A stretch of DNA of 64,000 bases from contig JAQQWL010000018.1 in the NCBI GenBank assembly GCA_038363925.1, forward strand, positions 824,167 to 888,166. The letters are read 5' to 3'. Positions 52,257-62,540 of the stretch are shown one piece after another. Numbering within the stretch: the first letter of the stretch is position 1; each line of letters opens with the position of its first letter. The translations under genes and the position numbers were made by a program. Source of the stretch: Apiospora phragmitis (lineage: Eukaryota; Ascomycota; Sordariomycetes; Amphisphaeriales; Apiosporaceae). The notes below the pieces were generated by a model, which had not been told where the DNA came from, made no database searches, and was given only the letters and a program-made list of their open reading frames with translations.

Positions 52257-54538
52257 CTAGCCCATGATGGCCGGCTCAGCGTTGTTCTTCTTGTCCTTGA
52301 TGCTCCACTCAAAGAAGAACGTGGCCAGCAGATCCCCCAGTCCGAGTTCCATGCCGACCTTGAACGCATCCTGCAGAGCTCGCGTGTATGCAAGAAAAAC
52401 TGAAGGCCAAGCACCCGACTCACCGACCTTCTTCAGAGCCTGTTTCAGACCAGTAGCGCCCGTGGTGAAGATAAAAGCCGGGTCCACCGTGGGGCCAGCT
52501 CTGCCAGCGCTTTCGACAGGCCGTTTTGGAATACAGACTGGCCTACCGAGACAAAGATGGAGCCCCCCAGATTCTGGAAGAAGATAAGGGCAGACGAGCC
52601 GACGGGGATGTCCTTTTGGCCGAGAACGGTCTGCACGGCCGCCTGGGGGATTTGGAACTCGGCCCCCCAGCCCAGCTCCGGCCAGGATCTGGAACCCGAT
52701 CCAGGTGGCATCGGGCATCTCAGCGTTGTATGTGGTGATCAGGCCCGCACCGACGGCGAACATAGCAGTGCTGCCAATCAGGAACGGCGTGTAGAAGCCA
52801 AAATACGAGACCAAGCCCCCAACAATACATGAGGCCACCACGAGGCCCAGAAGCATGAGCAGCATCTGGATTCCCGACATGATGGCCGACGAGCTGCGAA
52901 TGCTCTGGAAGAAGATGGGCAGGTAAAACATGAACAGCGCGGCAGAGCCCCCAAACATGATGACAAATTCCGAGGCCGCGGCGACGGTGCGCTGGCGCAT
53001 GATGCGCGGGGTAGGGTCCTGCCACGCGACGAAGGCGCCCAGGAGGACTGCGCAGCCGACCAGTAGGCCGATGATCAGGCTATCGTTCCACGTGTACTGC
53101 TTCCCACCCCACTGCAATGCCAGGAGCAGGCAAGTTATGGCGGTGAGCATGAGGACAGCGCCCAATAAGTCAAACTCGTGGACGCGCACCAGGATGGACT
53201 AGTCCATCTCGCTTCGGGCCCGTGACGGGGGGTTGAGCACCAGCAAAACCACGGCCGCCGAGACTGCCCCGATCGGGAGACTTGGCAAAAGGTTAATACA
53301 GTGGACTCTAAACGGGGAAACGATGAAGATAACGGAAACATACTTAATATAGAAGCACCATCTCCACGTAACGTGGTCCGTGAAGGCGCCGCCCAGCAGG
53401 GACCTGGCTACAAAGGCAGCTCCCCAGACGGCACCGAAGAGACTGAAAGGGAGAGGACACTTCTCCAGAGGCACTGATAATTCCAGGGACCAGGCGTCGG
53501 CATTAGATCCGATATGAGATGCGATGTGTGCTGGAAAGAAAAAAAGCATGTTGGGGATCGGGGTTGGGCAACGCTCACCAACGAAGGACGTTATCATGGT
53601 GCAACCTGAAAAAATGCGGGCAACGTCAAAGCCAGCAATAGCTCTGCAAAAAAGAGGGTCAATCCTGTCCAGTCGGGGAGGAAGGGGCGGATGGACGCGG
53701 GAACCACTGTAAGGTAGATCGCCGTTTGAAGAGAAACAACAGATTTAGCTTACTGGCCGACGATCCGGACAGGACTTGTCGGAGCCACGGCACAGATCAA
53801 GGAGCCAACCTCGAATAGGAATATGGCTAGCAAAAACGCCCATTTGGACGGCGACGACGTTGCAAAACACTCGAGTCAGTCATGTGGATCGAGGGCACTC
53901 TGTGAGCAAGTCATGACCCCGGCAGGAGCCGGGGTGCAGACCAGTCTCTCCAGCAACTTACATCAAAGCTCACGTAAATGCGCCCGGACGACGGTTGCAG
54001 GGCTTTTTTCGTCAAAGGAAGGTGCCAAAGTCAGCATGAGTCGCCGTGATGTTGGCGGTGGAGAGATGAAACATTACATACCCGTGCTCGTCAAGAAATA
54101 GGCGCTCCCATACCAGCCCACATCCTGGACGGCGGAATCTAAGATCAGCCCATTACCCGGGAAATGGAAGAAGGACGAAAATCAGGGCCAGACCCCCCAG
54201 CTAGTGCGGGTAGATCCCTGCACACCACATGCACGAACCTGGAAGGTCTTGAACTCGTCGGTGATCTTGGGGATTGCCGTGCCAATGATGGTCTGGTCGA
54301 GTGCGACGAGGAAAACGCCCATGAAGAATCCCAATACAATCAACATAGCCTTCCACATTGACTGGTATTCCACCTTGTCGGCAAAGTCTTCGGATTCATC
54401 GTCGTCATGCTGCACGGCGCGGTCAGACGGCACACCATGGGGCTTGCCGTGCGAGGCGACAGAACCTGTGGAAGGCTCGACGGAGGCCGGCTGAGGCTGT
54501 TCCTTTTCCCGTGGCTCTTCCACTGAAGTCCCATTCAT
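52257..54538 (-). pseudogene. MFS efflux transporter (14-TM, DHA2-type), disrupted
   Basis: The minus strand starts at ATG 54538: acidic N-terminus, then TM1 with LVALDQTIIGTAIPKITDEF, the signature of fungal drug:H+ antiporters with 14 helices. Further pieces are DVGWYGSAYFLT (about 54120-54085), FLFEVGSLICAVAPTSPV (about 53830-53775), LLGGAFTDHVTWRWCFYI (about 53400-53350), IGAVSAAVVLLVL and the last third (FDLLGAVLMLTAITCLLLAL to the stop at 52257). Disruptions: unspliceable gaps and stops between 53780 and 53500; a TAG at 53201-53199, within the perfect palindrome gatggactagtccatc; and two compensating frameshifts near 52670-52680 and 52495-52500. The region between those two reads EFQIPQAAVQTVLGQKD in the other frame. 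Proteins of this group export toxins or drugs, but no biosynthetic cluster is next to it. Non-functional. Confidence 0.8.
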
Positions 54539-55784
54539 GTTGGCGGTAGTGATTTTGGTTTGTTGTGTTTATTTTCGAGTGTGCGTGCGATGTTTTGGGA
54601 ATACTCCCTTGTCCACTTCGCAGCAGCTGGGTCTTATACACAACCTATCTTGGGCAGTTTCCCCAGTCCTCGTCAATTTGAAGCCTCCATCGAAGTTGTG
54701 TGTATGTTTATTCTCCTTTACTTCAGCCCGAGGTGTATTTGTCGCGGTACCGGTGTGCTGCTCAATGGTGCTTCCGGTGGTACCATTCGCCAGAGTTGCG
54801 ATTTGTATTCACTTCTGTGATTATCGATTACCACCGGGCATATGGAGGACAATACTAAGACATCTTGGAATATGTTGGGTCGTAGACAAGATTGCAGACA
54901 AGTTTCACGCGGCATAAACTCTCAACACTATCCGGGTGTCTGATGGATGTAGCTGGCTGTTGCGCGTTGCTGGCGTGCAGTGAATAATAATTCACGATGA
55001 GAAGCCATCAGGGGTCGGGGTTCCTCGGACCGCCAAGCATCAGGGTCTTTCGGCCAGGGAAGGAAAGGACGGGGGACCGGTCTTAGGCAAGTGCCGCTTT
55101 TAGTGCCAGCCATGCGCCGTACCCTTGACTTCCAAGAATGGGTGACCCTGTCCTCATACGTATGTTGATTATTGGCCGTGGCTCCGTGGTAAGGGCTAGT
55201 AGCAGTAAGGGTGCACCGCTTACGTATGTCCTGGTACCGTGTCTGACATTATGCGAGGCCCGAATCCAGTCTCCCGGACTCTGCCAAGTGCCCATTTGTA
55301 AAGTATATTATATTATACCCGGGACGGCCAAGCTATGTCTGGCCAAATGAGACGACGAAGATTCACGTGAAAGTTTACCCTGGGCGTCATCGTTCAAGAC
55401 CCGGAGAAAAGAACGGTCTAGGGGCCTCGTTCCTGCTGTGCCTGACATACGTAGAGTCTGAAAACAGAAATGCTGGCGGGGAGCATACGTCTGGTCTTGC
55501 CAATCAGATGACGGCTATACTCCATGGGGGAGCCAGCACGTACAGTATCACGCCCCGTGCTGAAATTTTGCGCTCAATTGAATTACATAGATATTGCAAC
55601 AGCCGTTATACCTGGCCCCACAATTATAGTGTTTTCAGCAGGAAGCCATTAGAGGGCGATCAGGACCAGTAGATGCAGGGGTGTATCTGCTCGTGACGGA
55701 TAGGGTTGGTCTGATTGCAAAGGCGTTGGCTGAACACCAGACAGTTTCTAAATAGCTATGCCCCTACTTCCAATCCGCGGCCTA
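54539..55784. other. Intergenic region, no supported gene
   Basis: Upstream of the MFS relic and downstream of the HET relic. Short ORFs only. Confidence 0.4.
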
Positions 55785-56741
55785 TTATTCGAACCATAAA
55801 AGTCTACATATTGTTCCGTCAAAGGCCTCCCCCTCCATAATTCCATGGATATAAGCATCACCAACAACCCTCCAACGCTGGCCAGGCCTGGCCACGATTG
55901 GTGCGCAGTATCCTTGCAGTATGAGGATTATGTCTCCAACCCTGGTGTCCCGGGGTGCAAGTCCCATGTAGCCGTCTTTCGTGGTGATCAATCGTCTCTG
56001 CTTCGTAATGCCGATCCGCCCAAAGAATTCTATGTACGAAGTGAAACCCAGTATCCCACTCATGATCAAAATGTAGATATAGGCCGCGGTCAGGATGGGT
56101 AAGGCCACGTACGTTCCCATCGCTACTGGTCTAGCGAGGCCAATCAAGACACCGTCGACATCTTTGCTTTCCTTCCTCGCCCTCTCCTCCTCGCACGTCG
56201 GATCCCGGCCGCGGAGTATCTGCCAAAATGCGTCCATCTTCTTCTGTTTCGTCGGACCATACATGGCGCTTGCACTACCAGCGCCCAAGCACAGGTTTCT
56301 GGCGTCTAGGTAGAAACGGCCGAAGGTAACGGCGCTGGCGATGGAATTAATGATGCCCCTGACATACGAATCGCGTATCCCCGCCGAGGCCGGTGTATTG
56401 ACGAAGCTGACCCCCGTCACGGTATCCAGCTGAATAGCCTGGAGACCCGGTAGATTTCCGTCGAAGGACGGCCTGCAAGGTTTACTCTCGCCGCCGGCAC
56501 TTAACCCCCGTGGGTACCGATGCCAACTCTCGAAGGACCAGCCGATCAGTTGGTCCGGCAGAGGCTCTTTGTTCTTGTCGTACACGGGGTCAATGGCCCA
56601 CGAAAGTACATCTTCAGCGGCTGCTGCTACGGCTTTGCAGCCTCTACAAATCGTGAGAACTTGCAGGTTGCCTGTGATCTTGAGGTAGGTTTTCGTGAAT
56701 CGAGTGAAGACTTCGCTGTCGCTTGCTACACTATTTCTCAA
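55785..56741 (-). pseudogene. HET protein C-terminal half, N-terminal HET domain missing
   Basis: The open frame shows the region behind the HET domain of heterokaryon-incompatibility proteins (FTRFTKTYLKITGNLQVLTI, WAIDP), an acidic/basic middle, a hydrophobic segment (ILTAAYIYILIMSGILGF) and the conserved C-terminus. That C-terminus reads RRLITTKDGYMGLAPRDTRV, GDIILILQG, WRVVGDAYIHGIMEGEA. The N-terminal HET block (A-LSYxWG, ...WIDALCIDQ) is not found upstream to 57100. Met at 56741 may be internal. HET domains trigger cell death in vegetative incompatibility; this piece lacks it. Pseudogene by truncation, though a standalone regulator cannot be excluded. Confidence 0.7.
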
Positions 56742-57774
56742 AGTTAGTTGCTATTAATACTGAGGCTGAGTAGTAGGAGAGAGCTCGTAAGTTTGGTTAG
56801 TTGTGAAAGGAGGGTGTGTGCACATGACCAAAGCTCAATAGCGAAAATTCGTACTAGTCGACCCTGACCGGGATATCCGCGCCGTGACTTGTCTGGAGTC
56901 CCATGAGTCCATATATATGATAAAAAACAAACTCAGTATCTCAACAGGCAGCGACAGCAGTTACGGAGGCAGCTCATGGGGCTTCCTCTCACGACTAGCG
57001 TTCTTTTTCACTACCATGCGTGGAAGGGAAGCTCTGCTCTCGTTTCTACGAGAAACAAAGCTTCCCTTTTGCTAACAACGAACAGGCTGTGCATGGACAG
57101 CAAGTTGAGCGATGGAATTTCTGGATTTGTACTCTCCTGATTTTAAAGGAGAAAGCCCTCATCAGGGCTAGGTTTGTCATAATGTCTGTCATAGCTAGAT
57201 AGCTGCACACGGACAATAAACTTGATTCAAAAAAAAAGCCGCGCCCTAAAACATGGTATACTCTTAAGCACCGCAGCTGGCAAGACAGAAAGAAGGACCC
57301 GAAAATACGTATATACTGGTCAGCATCTTTCCGGTCATAGCTTCCATAATTGCCACAGTCGCCCACAAAACACTCACCTAATATGGTCCAAGGTCCTTCC
57401 AGTTACGCGTCACAGGTGCAACGCGTTCAGAGCAACCTGGCGGCCGCGCATCACGAGTGTTCAGAACCGCGTAAAGGTTTATGCATAATTTCGACAGATG
57501 AGCAATCCGGATAAGACAATACCAATGAACGCAATTGCTGGGGACTTACATGCCATCTTAGTTACCCCAGGCACTGGCAACATCTCTGGTAAAGTTGACA
57601 AACTACCACGAGCTATGCACAACATACGCAATACCGACGTTCCCTCGCACCAGCACCACCAAAATTTTACCAGCAAGTTCAAAGTCAAGCTCTCCAACAT
57701 AATTTTCAATATTAAGAACTATAAACGATAGACTTCACCTCCTCCATATTTCCTCTTTCTCAGCCCTTTACTAA
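56742..57774. other. Gene-poor interval
   Basis: No HET domain or other gene recognised. Small ORFs (57498-57731 plus; 57046-57366 minus) have no motifs. Confidence 0.4.
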
Positions 57775-58035
57775 TTAAGAATCATTCGAAGGGTAGTCGA
57801 ACACCGGATCAGAGTAAGTGCCATCAAGATTGTGAGTAACACTGGCGATGGTTTTCCCAGGGTCAGCCTTGGTAAAATCAATCGTGGATGTAGCACCAAT
57901 GGTAGTAATATCCACAGTTGTTCCTTTCTTGAAGCTTCCAGTGCCAACATAGAAGGTAGCAACAGGTTTCGGTAAGTCGCGATGGCCACGATGCGCTGGA
58001 AAGGAGGAGACGCAATTGTGATGTTCTATATTCAC
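57775..58035 (-). CDS. Hypothetical small beta-rich protein
   Basis: The C-terminal part (VATFYVGTGSFKKGTTVDIT, FTKADPGKTIASVTHNL, stop 57775) is coding-like and rich in Thr/Gly/beta-formers, as in small secreted proteins. A signal-peptide-like start (MRVIHCLLALSTSPTKS) lies at 58102 in another frame, so an intron near 58040-58080 may connect them. Family unknown. Confidence 0.35.
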   Translation of the reverse strand: MNIEHHNCVSSFPAHRGHRDLPKPVATFYVGTGSFKKGTTVDITTIGATSTIDFTKADPGKTIASVTHNLDGTYSDPVFDYPSNDS

Positions 58036-58459
58036 CAGACACTTGTTCGAAGGATTTCGTCGGTGACGTGGACAGCGCGAGTAAGCAGTGAATCACACGC
58101 ATGACGTTACCTACCTTCTATTTCAATGAAGTATTAGCTTGCTCACAAACCTATAGTTACATGACGTGCCTACCCGTAATGTTGCTACCCGCCGCTTTGA
58201 GTCTGCTGCGCTGTCCAGGTTCTCGCGGACCGTCCTTTCTGTGATACGCGAAGCCCTCCGGAACATTCGGAAGTAGGTATATACTTATGTATCTTCAGAT
58301 TACAATTCACTATGAAAACAGGGCAAAGGCAACAGTTCTCCTTCGTCTCGCGAAAAGCATAAATTCCCAAAGGCATCGCATGCATCAACAACATCTGAAC
58401 AACAAACCACCACTTCACTTCATCCAACGAAAACATCCACTCACCGCCAAACCTCAACA

Positions 58460-58936
58460 ATGCAGTTCACCATCACCTTGCTCAGCCTCGCCAGCCTCGG
58501 CCTGAACATCCTTCCTGCCCAGTCCGCAGCGGTTCCCGCCGCGGACTTGGCTCGCCACGTCCAGGGGTCGATGAACCGTGTCTCCTACATAGTCGATGGT
58601 CACGAGGCCCCTTCCCATGAGAAGCGTCACCAATACACAGTCGATGACGACGAAGTTGTCAACGACGAGGCCCCTCCTCATGAGAGCGTCACAAATACAC
58701 AGTCGATGACGACAAGATGGCATAAATGCACGAGTGACAATGACGAGACGCTGTACGTTTACCGCTCGGCTGCAGATAATCAAAGTTTTGCATGGAACTG
58801 GTTTTTACCAACATCACAATGTGGTAATATGAGAAGGTTCTGCATTCTCCACAGGAAGTCAATAGGCTTTGGCTGGTCCGTGGGCGTCGAATATGTCAGT
58901 ATGTCTGTTGGTGTTGTTCCATGCCATTGGGCATAA
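58460..58936 (+). CDS. Secreted protein with Kex2 site and internal duplication, 158 aa
   Basis: Signal peptide MQFTITLLSLASLGLNILPA with cleavage near Ala22-Ala24, then a pro-region with a dibasic Kex2 site (HEKR, near 58616-58627). A 62-63-bp unit is duplicated: EAPSHEKRHQYTVDDDE is followed by EAPPHE. In the second unit one base of gagaagcg is missing, so the same DNA is read in a new frame (SVTNTQSMTT). The C-terminal domain has Cys residues (HKCTSDNDETLYV, SQCGNMRRFC, VVPCHWA), four in all, suggesting two disulfides. The start is fixed by the signal peptide and the leader at 58380-58459. An effector-like or antimicrobial-type secreted protein is plausible; no family is recognised. Confidence 0.6.
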   Translation: MQFTITLLSLASLGLNILPAQSAAVPAADLARHVQGSMNRVSYIVDGHEAPSHEKRHQYTVDDDEVVNDEAPPHESVTNTQSMTTRWHKCTSDNDETLYVYRSAADNQSFAWNWFLPTSQCGNMRRFCILHRKSIGFGWSVGVEYVSMSVGVVPCHWA

Positions 58937-59790
58937 TACTCCTTTTAGAGTTCATATCATTAATGGTTGTGTGCTCTGTTATATCTTTTTTCGTTTCTAC
59001 CTGTCCGGCTGTCATCAAACCAAAAAGGAAGAAGTGAGTATCTGCTCTGAGAGAAAAAAGGGGGAGGGGGAACAATCACAGCCTGTCCCACAGGCGAGTG
59101 CCGCAACCCACCAACTTTGCACGCTCCTTAAGCGTATTTTCCTTACCACGTTCATTACATAGCTGTATTCAGTTGTATATTACTATGACAATATAAAGCA
59201 TTATCACCCGTGTCTTTCCTGTTCCTTGGTGTATTTTGTTTTGCAGTTTTACGCCTTGTACAGCTTACTAGGGCCTAGCGATCAAGACACGATTACTCTC
59301 TTCCTCAATATGTTTCACTGTTGATCTAATTCTTCTTGCGCTACTTCGCTCTGGAGCTACCAGTAAGCTTTTTGAGGTGGGTTAGCAATACCGTCGGGCA
59401 CGTACACCGACGCGCCCGCGGGCGGCGGATCGTTTGTTTAGACATACTATAGATAGCAACAGCACCATTAAGGTTATTTGGGTTGATAGAAATGAATAGA
59501 AGAGCTAGCAAGCTGGATCTTTGTTCTTTTTCAAGCTAATAGAGTGCCGTTGAGTTGAGCCGTTGTACGTTAAGATGAGAAGATAGCGCGAAGTTGCACG
59601 TTTTGAAACAAACCACACATGATTATTGCAGAACATGTCAGCTCTCCAGCCTGTATTCACAGGTACTCATCTGGCATCGGGATAAGCGTCTCGTTCCCAG
59701 CCGCACACATAGCTGGATGGTTCTCCGGAAGAACTTCTATGTCAGCCATCTTGATGTCGGAGCACTATCTTTGCCTTAGTATCATCTCTA
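58937..59790. other. Intergenic region, no supported gene
   Basis: Contains AT-rich stretches and short ORFs only. Confidence 0.4.
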
Positions 59791-60304
59791 CTATTTGCAA
59801 GCTGGAGCAACTGACGTGATATTCCACGTTTCCCGTCCCGGATCCCTCGCCTCGAAGTACATGACTCCCATCTCGCCCACGTTGGTCTGAAATGGTATCG
59901 TGACGTTCACACACAGCTGGCCCGAAGGCTGTATAGGCACATCCTGCAGGATGGTGTAGGGGAGGTCGCCTCTCTTCCTTGGTACTCTATTCTGGGTATA
60001 AGGGCCGTCCACAGGTCCCCAGGATGGCCCGAGATAGAGGGAAACTGCGGGAACGGCAGGAGTATTGTTAGGGGTTGTGCACTCTCCCCTTCTCTGTATC
60101 AGCCTAAGTTGCTGCTGGACCGGCGACTGAGGGGAACATACCGCAGAAAGGGTTATACCGATCTCTCCCTGGCCGGGTCTTGGTGTTTGGAACGCGAGTC
60201 ATCCATGGAAACTGGATGTGGAAGCCAGCGTGCGCGGCGAATGTGAAGTTGATGCCAATGCTGAGGGCAAGCAAAGAGGTGATTGCAGTGATGGGAAAGG
60301 CCAT
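59791..60304 (-). CDS. Secreted protein, possibly copper-binding (Bim1/X325-like), two exons
   Basis: Exon 1 from ATG 60304: signal peptide MAFPITAITSLLALSIGI..., then AAHAGFHIQFPWM, so the mature protein may begin with His as in Bim1/X325 and LPMO-like copper proteins, and NPFC near 60150. Exon 2 (to the stop at 59791): TPAVPAVSLYLGPSWG, LPYTILQDVPIQ, GQLCVNVTIPFQTNVGEMGV, MYFEARDPGRETWNITSVAP and a final Cys. The order His-start, C, beta-strands, LC-x-NVT, APAC fits a secreted beta-sandwich. The intron donor is GTATGT at about 60145 or a site just upstream, but I could not fix the acceptor. No GPI-anchor tail. The family assignment is tentative. Confidence 0.5.
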
Positions 60305-60620
60305 GGTTGACAGAGGTCAAGTATAGCATGTTGAAGTGAGTGAGGGCGAGGAAGAACTGCGTGCCGGGCCAAAGCAATAGCCCCTTCGTACACCCCTACC
60401 TGCCAGAAGGAGCCGTGACCATCATCCAGCAGAAATAACTGGTCGCTGAGTTGGAGGGTGAGCGGGATAAGCAGCAAACCATACTGAGAGTTACGCATGT
60501 CTTACTCTCTTATGTTTTGCGAGTGACGTAAGCGGTATGTAAAGCGTACTAGGCGTTATGCAAGAGAAGCTCCCTTTCGCAGAGGAAGTTATTTAGGCAC
60601 TCCCGTGATTACCTTGTATC
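60305..60620. other. Intergenic region between divergent genes
   Basis: Probable shared promoter space of the minus-strand secreted gene and the plus-strand membrane-protein fragment. No defined element recognised. Confidence 0.4.
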
Positions 60621-60695
60621 TTGCACTTTACCGGTACTGCTCTAATCTCCCCTTCAATCACGGCGTGCCCTCTCTCTCCTCTTGCTTACTCTGAT

Positions 60696-60950
60696 ATGCT
60701 TGCCATGTTGTCTTCCAAAGCGAAGTCCAGATCTTCCCAGTATGCACCTCTTGCGCCACATGACGATGGTGAAGGCTTCAGCGCAACTCTTAAGAAGCGC
60801 TCCTCCTCCGATAACGACCACTCTGCCCCATTGCTGGAAGCCTCAGGCAACCTCCCCGCCCCTCGCGCCATCCAAGCCCTCCCCGCTTCCCAAGCTTATC
60901 CTCTACTTTTCCTTCATCCTAGCGCTGCTATCAGCTGGTGTGAACTAGGG
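60696..60950 (+). pseudogene. N-terminal fragment of a type II membrane protein (UstYa/DUF3328-like)
   Basis: From ATG 60696: a polar start (SQYAPLAPHDDGEGF, DNDHSAPLLEASG) and, in the next frame after one extra base near 60868, a transmembrane helix (LPKLILYFSFILALLSAGVN). This layout (short acidic cytosolic tail with Y-x-PL motifs, then a single helix) is that of UstYa-family proteins, but the lumenal domain with the HxxHC motifs is absent before the stop. It is a truncated, frameshifted relic. Confidence 0.35.
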
Positions 60951-61088
60951 ATTAACGAACACAGGAGGTAAGCTATGTCACACAGGAGCACATGTCTCTC
61001 GATGAGCTCCGCACAAATGCGGATGATAAATAGGTAGATATAGACATTAATAGTAATAATTTCTTAGCCGAGACGGTCCATCACGTGT

Positions 61089-61376
61089 TTAGAATAACAA
61101 GTACAGTGTAGCTGATATAATGTAATATATCGCGGCATTGGTGCCCTGATAAAGCAGTATTGCGGGAATGAGCGCTGATGCAAGGACTGCTGCGTGGAGG
61201 ACAGGGCAGTGGTACAGACGGCAACGAGCAAAGCATGGTGCAGGCCATTCCCAAGCTAAGACCATGCTAGCAGCCATAAGATTCGCAATCTGCAAGTAAG
61301 GGAATGGCGAAACCGCGCTGTCGAGGGAATGGGTCACAAAGTCCCAAAAGATCTTAGGCCATATAAAACCGTGCAA
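61089..61376 (-). CDS. Small integral membrane protein (DUF7727-like), 95 aa
   Basis: Intact small ORF: WPKIFWDFVTHSLD at the start, then hydrophobic helices (PYLQIANLMAASMVLAWEWP, CPVLHAAVLASALIPAILLY, AAIYYIISATLYLLF). The K-x-FWDF start, LAWEWP and LLYQGTNAAIYY are features of a small fungal membrane family with four helices. Function unknown. ATG 61376 is the first of the frame. Confidence 0.55.
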   Translation of the reverse strand: MHGFIWPKIFWDFVTHSLDSAVSPFPYLQIANLMAASMVLAWEWPAPCFARCRLYHCPVLHAAVLASALIPAILLYQGTNAAIYYIISATLYLLF

Positions 61377-62540
61377 CGAAGCGGCGATCTGGTCTTTCGC
61401 TGATTAGTATGGGCGGAAAGCTCGGGTTGTGGACCTCACAGAAAGCCGCAGTCGAACTGATGAGCCTTCTACAGAATAGCTGAGTTGAGGTCTCCATCTG
61501 GAAGATACAAGGCTTTGGCTAGCTTACGCGTTTGGGGTTGGCGCACATGCGCGCGTAGTGTATATACTAGAGCGCGACGACGTGTCTGGGATCGGGGTTC
61601 TAAGTTACGCGCGGCAGATTTCTGCTACCAGGAAGCCGCGAATCGACTGTGTTGGCGAAGTACTGCACGCTAACACCGCGCCCCACCTAGCCTCGGTGGC
61701 CTATCCCCTGCTTGTGATCCCTTCAGTACCGTACAATCCACGAACAACGCCGATGCCGAGCGCTTCGCTCGCGATTCGGATTTCGTAGTCTACGAGGACG
61801 CTGCCCACTACGGCGACGATTGCGCACTGTGGCTGGCATAACACGGCAGCTAGGAGATGTCGGGTCGTGCAGGGGTGAGTGGATGTCCGTCCTTGCCAGT
61901 GGTACCTGGAGCGGCAATTTCACGTTCAGGTTCTTGCGCCAAAGTGTGGTGCACAGGCGTAGCAGTCCTTGTGCAGCCCTGTACGCGCACTGAAGTTTTG
62001 AGCTTCAGCAGGCTTTCTTGCTGTTTTGGCTCACTTGAGCCATTGTGACGATCGGGGCAATCTCCCTGATCGGACTCGAATGAAGTGGGTTCGTTGGCGT
62101 TGCTTCTTATTGCGAAGGCTGAAGCGAGTAGTTACCGCCCGAAAGCCCACGTAGTTCGTAACTCCGCAACAACTCGGTTTCTTTTCGCGAAAACGTCAAT
62201 TGTGGGATCGCATGCGCGCTCCGTACTGCTTAATCCGCGGGCCGAACCGCAAGCTAGCTTGGGAGGCAAGCCTGCCTGTGGTATTTCGCAATACTAAGCG
62301 GAACGTCGGCGGGCATGCACGAATCTTGATCCTTCGTCTGCTTGCCATTCCTGGGCTGCGGCTGTCCATACCCCGCACCTGCAGCCTGGTGCAGGCCAGC
62401 TGGTCGGTCCTCACTATGATGGAGGTATTGACATTGGCTTGTTTCTTGAAAACAAGATCGCCACACTCCAGGTTCTCGTTCATCCAACGATGCGCCGAGT
62501 CGCGTAGCTCCTGCGCCTTACGATGCGGTGCTCCAATGCG
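61377..62540. other. Region upstream of the HET-NLR pseudogene
   Basis: GC-rich with long chance ORFs. The plus frame beginning at 62200 becomes coding only near 62590. No gene recognised between 61400 and 62540. Confidence 0.45.
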
